A DNA stretch of 64,000 nt from Hanleya hanleyi (taxonomy: Eukaryota; Mollusca; Polyplacophora; Lepidopleurida; Hanleyidae), in NCBI GenBank assembly GCA_036873755.1, contig JAVTVY010036896.1:99927-163926 (forward strand). Direction: 5' to 3'. Below are positions 52,201 through 61,200 of this stretch, piece after piece (position 1 is the stretch's first letter; the number at the start of each line of letters is the position of its first letter). The notes beneath the pieces are model-generated. The model saw only the letters and a list, made by a program, of their open reading frames with translations, was not told the origin of the DNA and searched no databases. Position numbers and translations under genes: made by a program.

Positions 52201-55200
52201 AAGTATTCGGGATTCTTCCACGGAAATATACGTCGATGTAACTAACATTACGTCGGATAAACTAGTCTCGGATGAATATACCCCGTTAACAGACTAAGTC
52301 ATCCGAGGTAAATTCAGAGCAGCTGACGGAGTTTGCACTTGACGTTGTTGTTGCTGCCGACAGATTCACATGTGCTTTCGCGACCATGGGATGATTTCCC
52401 GACAACCGGGTATTGAAATTTCGAATTTACGAGGCTTGAAAATTCAGTTTCCGAAGCTTGGAAATTCAGTTTCCAACACACAAATTGAGTATAAATATTT
52501 TGGTGAAAACTTTTGATTTTTTACTCAAAAAAATTGAGTTTTGAACTGAAAAATTGAGTTTTAAAACTCAATCTACGAACCGAAATTCGGTACGTAGAAC
52601 TGACGTGTATGAATCCCTGCTTTCAATCTATTGGGAGGTTTGTTGTGATAATTGTATACAGTTAGGAATTATTAGCTTCTACAAACAAAAATTAAAAACA
52701 ATTATATGTGAGTGTCCTGGATGGCAGATGAAAATAGTAGATGGGTGGTACCGTTTATAATAGAATATGTCTTTTACTGAGTACTAAAACATACGTTCTT
52801 CTCTTCTTTGCGTTTCTAGGTGATTGCATTGCTGAACCATGTGCAGACATTCTCAACACTTTCCGAGTCCAATGTGGAAGGCATGGAGTCATTCGCCTCA
52901 AGGTTCAACCAAATCTATGGGATCATCAAGAAGAAACCTTACGATGTACTGGACCAGAGAAAAGCGGAATTTGATAGTGACTTTGAAGACTTCGCCAAAC
53001 AGATGCATGACTTGGAGGTCAGTTGACCTGGTACTCATTGTAACAAATATACTAGGCTGAGCCTTGCTTAAGGATACGTAATCCCCCTGAGGCAGTTTTA
53101 TACACCCTTTGATAATTTGTCTTCTGCAGCAATAAATGTTCAACACAACAATAATAATTTAGATATTTTATGAAAATATATGTCCTGAGGAATTCACTTA
53201 TGTAATTTATATAACTGTTGCTTCCAGCATGTAGAAAATATTCAAAATTTACAAAAATGAAAACAATAGCCTCCATTTTTCAATCTAAATTTCCTTGGTG
53301 AATTCCTGTTCACTGTACCAGATTACCATTTTATTAAAATTTTGTTTCCGGACAATAACCTCTGAAAACCTGGCAAGATTAGGAAAAATTTGGTAAATGT
53401 GGGTACCTTGCCACTGGATCTCACTTTGGATTGCTTTCCATGACAGGTACTGAACTTTACGGTTCCAAGGCAAATCATTTGTTTCCATGTCGGGCGGACT
53501 TAACCACTCTGGTTTTCATTATAATGTGTGTTCAGCTTGCCATATACATTTCTTGGATATTCTCATTTCAGAATTCCATCAAGCTGTTCATGACCACCTC
53601 ATTCAACAGGGTGAAGTCAATCATCCAAGCACTGGAACTCATTTTCAGGTATGAACGTACCATATTCCAATATCATTATCTAGTACAGTGCACAGATCGA
53701 AGGACTGGGAAAATACTGATTTCTGTTTTTATGATGGCAGTAGCACTCTGTTTGGTATTTATATGAAATTTTTCCAATTTAATGCCTTGAAACTTGACAA
53801 TTAATTTGAGTTAACGTATTTCTTGCGCTGTTAAACTTACCTTCACATACTTTTTTGCTATCGTGTTCTTACGCGATTGCCTTATTGTAATATATTACCA
53901 CAGAATAAAAATAGTCCCTGTACTGCCCCAATGCCCATGCGCGAGTATTTACCTTGGGAGTTTACCTTGGATATTTACCTTGATATTACGTGGGATTTAC
54001 TGTGATTCTGTGTGAGATTACTGGCCTGGTCTTCGTCAACGTATCAGGGAGTATTCGGAGAGAATCTAATAAAATCAAAATGGCGTCTGTCTTTGCATTG
54101 TGTGTGCTAAGTCAAAGCCGACTACGGATCCCCACTCCGCCTGTCCACCGTGCCGGGGGATTTGGTGTGACCTGTACGCCAAATGTTCTGAGTGTGAAAC
54201 GTGGTCCGACAACGTATTTCAGGAATATCTTGTCGGTTCGTATGCTGATGAATCGCCGCCCGGATTTACCGGGGCCGAGAATTTGGTTGTATCTCCGCCT
54301 CAGTCTATCAGGAATGGGTCGGAGATACAGGTCTCGGTTGTTATGTCCGTTGCGAATTCGAATTCGGCTCGTGAAAGTTTTTCGGTTGTTGTTATGTGCC
54401 TCCGCCTCCCGCTAATTCTGTTCTCGTTACGGCCGGGTTGGGGGAACAAGATGGCGGTCGTCTTGTCGAAAATCAGACGACCTTCACATTGGCGGCTACC
54501 TTGGACCCTTCAACTACGACGTCATGTCCGACATCGGGCCTTCATTACAGGATGGTAAGTTCGGAGTTTTTGACTAATGTCCCTGTCAAGGATTCGTCAT
54601 TTACACATGATTTAACAACTAATCAGCGCAATTCGTTACCATCTAACAGGTATACGACTGCTGCACCCATAAATACACAACACCCGTCCGTTGGTATTAA
54701 TCCAGTTCCCGATTATGCAGACAATTGCCGTTCTCTATTGAACGTGCCGAATTTATCGAGAGCGCCTGTACATCTGATAAAGTCAGCGCCTCCCCGTTCT
54801 GCTATATCGGGACTGGATCATCGTGGACCCGCGCGGTCTGCGTCTATCCCGGCCTCTGTGGATAGCTATATGCATACGAACTACCCATTAGTATCTACAT
54901 TCTTACCGGTATTATCGTCAAGTAATGGTACTGCAGCATCTGCGCAACCTACCTTTACTTATGCATCGACTGATATACAATATCAATCTACGTCACGTCC
55001 GATTTTATCGGACACTCGTATGCAACCAACAACATCATACCATACGGGATCTTCACACCCTCAGGTATCATTGTTGTATTAGTAATGGTACTGCAGCATC
55101 TGCGCAACCTACCTTTACTTATGCATCGACTGATATACAATATCAATCTACGTCACGTCCGATTTTATCGGACACTCATATGCAACCAACAACATCATAC

Positions 55201-58200
55201 CATACGGGATCTTCACACCCTCAGGTATCATTGTTGTATTAGTAATGGTACTGCAGCATCTGCGCAACCTACCTTTACTTATGCATCGACTGATATACAA
55301 TATCAATCTACGTCACGTCCGATTTTATCGGACACTCCTATGCAACCAACATCATCATACCATACGGGATCTTCACACCCTCAGGTATCATTGTTGTATT
55401 AGTAACGGTACTGCCGCATCTACTACAGCGCAACATACCTTTACTTATGCATCGTGCAATTATTAACGTCATACCTTCCAATATCTACATACTTTGCGGT
55501 ATTGTCGTTTTGTAATGGTACTTAAGCTTCTGTGCTAGCGCAAGCTACCTTTACTATTGCACCTACACGTAATAACACCACTCGGTCGTTATTACTCCAG
55601 GTTCCGGTTTTCAGCCCTCACAATTCAGAAAGGTCACCTCGGCAATAATAAATATTCCATGTTAAATATTGCGAAGGTGAACTGATTGTGCCACGGCATT
55701 TACCTCGGCAAAGAATTGCTGAGGTGAATTGTGGGGGCTGCGGTTTACAGAAATTCGCCGTTCTTTATTGAATGTGCCGAACTTATCGAGGGCTCTGCTA
55801 CGTATAACATCGTCAGCGCCCCTCATTCTGTTAAACCGGTACTGGAACAACGTAGGCCCGTCTTTCGGTATGCGTTTATTCCGATTTCATCGGATGGTTA
55901 CATGCAACCATTAACGTTGTACCTCCCGGTATCTACATACCTTCCGGTATCATCGTTATATCACGGGTCTTCCACTTTTGTTTCTGTGGAAGCTTCGTCT
56001 ACGGCTGCAGTTACTTCCACTTATGTACCTCGTCGTGTGACTTATCATGTTATGTCCCACTCTACGGGTGTTTCTTGCGTTCTCGTCGGTCCGTGAGGTA
56101 TTCAACGTATGTACCACGCACCGATTCTGAGACGTGGAAGTTAAGGTTACATGCCCGCAGTTGCGGCCTAGCTATCTGCGGCGCATGTTTCAATTTACGT
56201 GGCATCAGCTTCCGATTTTACTGACATTATACGATGTATCACCGAGCTATTTATTCTACGATAAAGAATAAATGCCTACTTTATCGGGCTGTTTATTCTA
56301 CGATAAGAATTACTGGCCTACTCCGCCTTGTATCCTCCCGTACCTGTCCGTTACGGAAGAAAGGGAGGGGTGGCGCTACAGGGTTCATCGTATACTATTG
56401 TCTCGGTTGCTTCTCCACGTCCGGCAACGTTGAATGTTATCAGTCCGTCTGGTCTGACATCACATTCGACTACTTCCGGTTATGCAGATCTTATCTTCCA
56501 TTTCGGTCCTGTTAGGCATAGGGTATCGTTTTTATCCTATCCTTTTCAGGCACTGGTTGTCGTTCATCTGCGTCTCCGGCCTAAATACCCAGTTAGGCCG
56601 GCTAACTCTCAACAGTTTCTGTCACGTCCGGTGAGGAAGTACAGATTATGTCACCATGATGTTGCTGATCCATATTAACAACTTTTTGGTGATAATTACG
56701 CAGCTATTGAGAGTAACTCGTCTTCAATTTGTGCTCGTCGGTTATAGCCCCTGGGGCACTTGTTATTTCCGTTCGTTCACTTTTTAACTTACTATCGTAA
56801 GTTGTGAAGACATCTGATCATCGTATACGTTTACGTATTGGTTTCGACCGTGCAAACGCTTACGTTGGTCACTACGGAACTGTTTATGCATTAGGATATT
56901 TCACTCCATTAATTGCTTCAACGGTTTCCGCTTTGACGAATTTCCACCTCTGTGTCTCGGCTGTTTAGTTTTTATACGTTTCGTATAAAACCTTTATAAC
57001 GGTACTTCGGTTGTCTATTTTTATTATTACCGTTCCGAGATCACTGGTGGTTTATTCGTATATCTAGCTGCCTGAAGTTCTGCCTATCTTACATAGAGCA
57101 TTCTTTCTTGTCTACAACTTTTATCAACTTGGAAGTTGATACATTGTTGTATTATTTTGCAGCTAGACACTATGAATTCTATTTCGGTTTTCACTCCGGA
57201 ATATAACTCATTTTGTAGTGTCACAGCCTCATCCGGGTCATCCGGTCAGTTTTACATTTATCTTGGGGTTTTAACGAGGGTCGCGCATGCGCTTCCTTTA
57301 CCGTCCTTGCCGGTTCCTCGTTGACCCATATGATTTATGTAGGCCGTGAGGGTTGGGTGTTGCTGTTACGTCATGGGAGCATCATCACCGGATATGTTTT
57401 TTTTGTCAGAATTTGGATCGATTCGTTTGATCCAAACGTTTTGGGTTTGTTTCGTTCAACTAGTTGTACGTCTCATCTATACTCCAAAAATTCTGACAAT
57501 GCTCCCCGAGTTGGTCATCTTAATGAAACGAGGAGAGATTTTCTACAGTTTCTTCCCTCGCGGATTTTGGTTGATCCTCTTCGTATTCCACTTCGACTGT
57601 GTTTTAGTGAACCTTTTAGGAAGACCTGTTTCGACTCGCCTTCTTGCATGCACAGATCGTCATGGGTTTGCGATTACTCCGGTCAGTAACATCAGAACTA
57701 GTTATCTGATTCTGCTTAACACGGATTGGCTTCTTCGAACCCTTTCATGTTTAATCGCATTCCTTATCTGCTGGTAGAGAATGTGGAATTGATGACAGAC
57801 TTCTTGGCGACGTAGTCTAACACCGCGGATTGGAGACACCATCTTCGATGTTACGTGACTAGAAGAAACTACGTTCTAGCTATTCTTCTTGAGGTTACTT
57901 CCCTGTCGCTGCTATACACTACTCCTGGCTTCCTCATTTCCGTTCTTCCTATACGAGGAGGGCTAATTCGGATTTGACTGACCTGGTCGGTTCCGTCTTT
58001 TTACGTGAGTATCCAGAGTGGTGTATGAGGCTGCGTCGCTTCGTCATCGTTTCCTTCAGTTTGCTGTGGAGTAGTTCAGCAACATGTACGGGTTTGTATG
58101 CTGAAGGATACTCCTTCGGTTTCCATGACCTTTGTCACTTACCGAGCTACCCCGGACTTTTTCAGTTTCTGTATTACCTGCAGTGTAAGCACAGAATCTA

Positions 58201-61200
58201 TTTTCCTCTTCTAGTGGATGAATAGATGGAAGAGCCTTCATTCCGGCGGTAGTGTTGCTGTTCTTTCTTCCGACACTGAGGTATCTTTGCGGTGGCATTG
58301 TTGTGTTCGGCCCAGTACGCACCTATATCGTTGTTGGAGGTCAAATCTCATCGGTACTGCACTACTTTTATCGGAGAACATTTTGACCGGTGTTTCTTCC
58401 TCCGCCTCAGCCAGTCTTGTAAGACTGCGTCGAGGAGGGCTGGAGAACATTTTTGATTCGAGAATTGACACTCCTCTCGTTACAGCGGAAGTCTACTAAT
58501 TCTCAATTACCTACGCTTGTGTTGTGTCAGACATTATCATAGCTTTTGTCCTTCATAACAAGCACGGGGAACAGTGTTTTGTTTCCCCTGTTGCTCCTGC
58601 TTTTAGGGATCGTCGCTACGAGTTTATCACGTTTCCGGTATGTCGGACTCTCTATCAGGTTCTTACGACCGGGTGACTGTTATACTCGTAGAATGCTTCA
58701 TTTATGAGTAATTTCAGCGACTTTTTGTTTCTGATTGTTATTTCTCATACTACGATCCCAGCTGTCTTGGCAGCGTTTTGCGTACGTTTGGGCGTATCTG
58801 GCTGAAGGACTCATTCCTCGGCCGCTGCTACTCCTTCTGCCAGCTTTTCTTCTAGAACGATTTGGTTGTCTTCACATCTTCTTCTATACGTCTTCCAGAA
58901 CAAGAATCCCTTTCATCTCAGGTGTTTCATCGAGGACGCCATTTTTGTAGTTCCTCTCTTCATCTTACATCCGATTTAAACGTATCGGTTAGGAACGGAG
59001 GTCTCGTTCAGTGAGCGATGTATGTGTAATGATGTGCGATCTCTCGGGTTGTTCAGGTGTCATCCCATCGTTCCACGTAATTTTTCTTCCACTCCCTGGA
59101 GTATGATGGTTGCATGGAGTCGTTTGTTCACCCCGTCGCTTTCCGATGGGTACTGAGATTCACTCCAGACGTTGCAGTTCCGGAGCTGGTTTGGGCGCTG
59201 TATCGTTTTCAGGAGTGTCTTTCAGTCTACATGTATGACATCTAATTATAACCGTCTGTGATCATAGATGACTTAATGTTTTTATATTCCTGCAGTCTGG
59301 TAGCTTGTTACCGCTGGTGTTTGGCTGATACTTCACGGGAAACTATTGTCTAGGTCTTAGTGCAGCTGATGGGCTCTAACACCTAGTCATTTTTTCCCCA
59401 GACTTCGCTATTTTATGCATTGTCGTGTGATACATGGAGTATGAACCGGATTTCGTCATCCCGGCATATCTACAGGTTCTACACTTACGGATTTGTCATT
59501 GGTATATGTCTCCTTATGGCTTTTTTCCGGAGTCCGTCTACCGACTCTGTTCTACAGTCTGTAATTGAAATCATGGCAGAGTTATGGGCCCTGATTAGAG
59601 CTCTCGCGTACAAACACGTGTTTTGTTTTGTGCGGGCGTCTATGTTTCGGTCCCTCTTCTAGCAGGAAATATTATATATGTTCTTCCTAGCTTTCCAAAC
59701 TTCTCGTTTGGCGTACACGGACGTACCTGCGGAGGCTATTTCACTCTCGTTGGTATTGCTGCTTCAGTTCAGGGCTGTACTGACATCCTGTTTCCTTTGG
59801 AGACTGGACGACGTTTTAGGACCGTATCTGGAGGTTTGCGATACGTTTGTCTGTCACCACCTATGGGATTGGATGTTGTTAAGACGGGATTGCTACACCC
59901 TGGGACCGTTGTGGTGCCCAGGCTGTTGGTCACTCGTCCATATCTATCAGGCATGGAAATTTTCTTCAATAAGGCTGATTGCAGACTTTTATCAAAATTT
60001 TGAAATTTCAGACTTTTTTGAAGTAGATTTTACACTTTCCTGTGGTTACAATTCCCATGCCTGCTCTATGCACTAGACCTTCTAGTGGTTTTACCATTTT
60101 TGTAATTTGGTAAGTAATCTTGCTCTCCCCAATTTTTCAAAAAGAAGGGGGGGGGGGGTGAGATTTTTGGGTCTAGTGTATGTCAGCTTTATTCACTGGG
60201 CCTGTAGTTACTATAGGCCGGATGAGTATATCAAGGACCATATTGTCATTATTATACATTTATGGTCTTTGATTACTTCGCTGACTCCTGTACTCCCCTT
60301 CGCTTATGCTCGGGGTCCTTTTGTTTCCGACCACTCATTCCCTCCGTCCTGCTATGGTATTCTAGCAAAAAAGTATGTGAAGGTAAGTTTAACAGCGCAA
60401 GAAATATGAAAAATTTGAAAATCAATTTTCCTATTTCTAAGCTTAAACTTACCTTCACATACTGTGATGGCCCTCCCAGCCTCCCCGCTGATGGGTTATT
60501 CACACTGCGTTGAATGGGGAAGAAGGAAGTGTCGTGGTCGGTCACGTGGGATCTGGGTTCTCGCGCATGGGCATTGGGGCAGTACAGGGACTATTTTTAT
60601 TCTGTGGTAATATATTACAATAAGGCAATCGCGTAAGAACACGATAGCAAAAAAGTATGTGAAGGTAAGTTTAAGCTTAGAAATAGGAAAATTGATTTTC
60701 AAATTTTTCATTTTTCATAGTTTTTCCATCATATCGATCCGCAAGTTTGAAAACGTAACCTGAACCTTTCTGCTATTCAGATTTGAAAAGCTAGAAATCC
60801 CAAGCCTGAATGTGGAAGAGAAGTACTTTCTAATATTGAAGCAGTTTGGTGCAGAAATAGAGACCATTAGAAAGGTGAGAATTTGTATTATGAGGGTATC
60901 TTGCTGTGTCTCGCTTTGGAGGAGATTTTGTCAAGTTTGATCCAGTTGGCGTGATGTGTTATTGTGAAAATTTGTAATAATTGGATATGATGACAGTATG
61001 AAGATGTCAAACATGGATGTAATGCTATAATTTCACAGTACTGTCACAATAGAAATGCCTAGAACCTGGATGTAATCCAAATCACTACAGATTAAATGTT
61101 ATGGTCTTGCTTGTTGCCGACATATCTTTGCGCCAGCACTCAGAGAAAATCCCCAGCGCTGAAGAGAGCTATGTTTGTCAAATTTGCACTTATTTTGACT

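Larger units (their letters stand above)
53817..60711 (+). mobile_element. DIRS-type tyrosine-recombinase retrotransposon, 6.9 kb
   Basis: The diagnostic structure is complete. Inverted repeats 53831-53945 and 60560-60674 are identical over 115 bases. The unique outer tips are TATTTCTTGCGCTG on the left and TTAAGC..TTTTTCAT on the right. A region at 60363-60463 contains the complements of both outer tips joined end to end. This circular-junction-like internal complementary region is, to my knowledge, specific to DIRS-like elements. Decayed gag and RT/RNase H are present inside; a tyrosine recombinase is expected but I could not identify it. It fills intron 12 in sense orientation. Confidence 0.85.

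Noticed and set aside
57346..57777. 143-codon hydrophobic ORF as a membrane protein
   Set aside because: It lies inside the DIRS element, overlaps another open frame in a different phase, and looks like an out-of-frame reading of decayed coding sequence.
54080..60300. Intact retrotransposon proteins or a novel host gene in intron 12
   Set aside because: Frames are short and broken, with RT, RNase H and gag motifs scattered over several frames inside a DIRS structure. They are decayed element ORFs.
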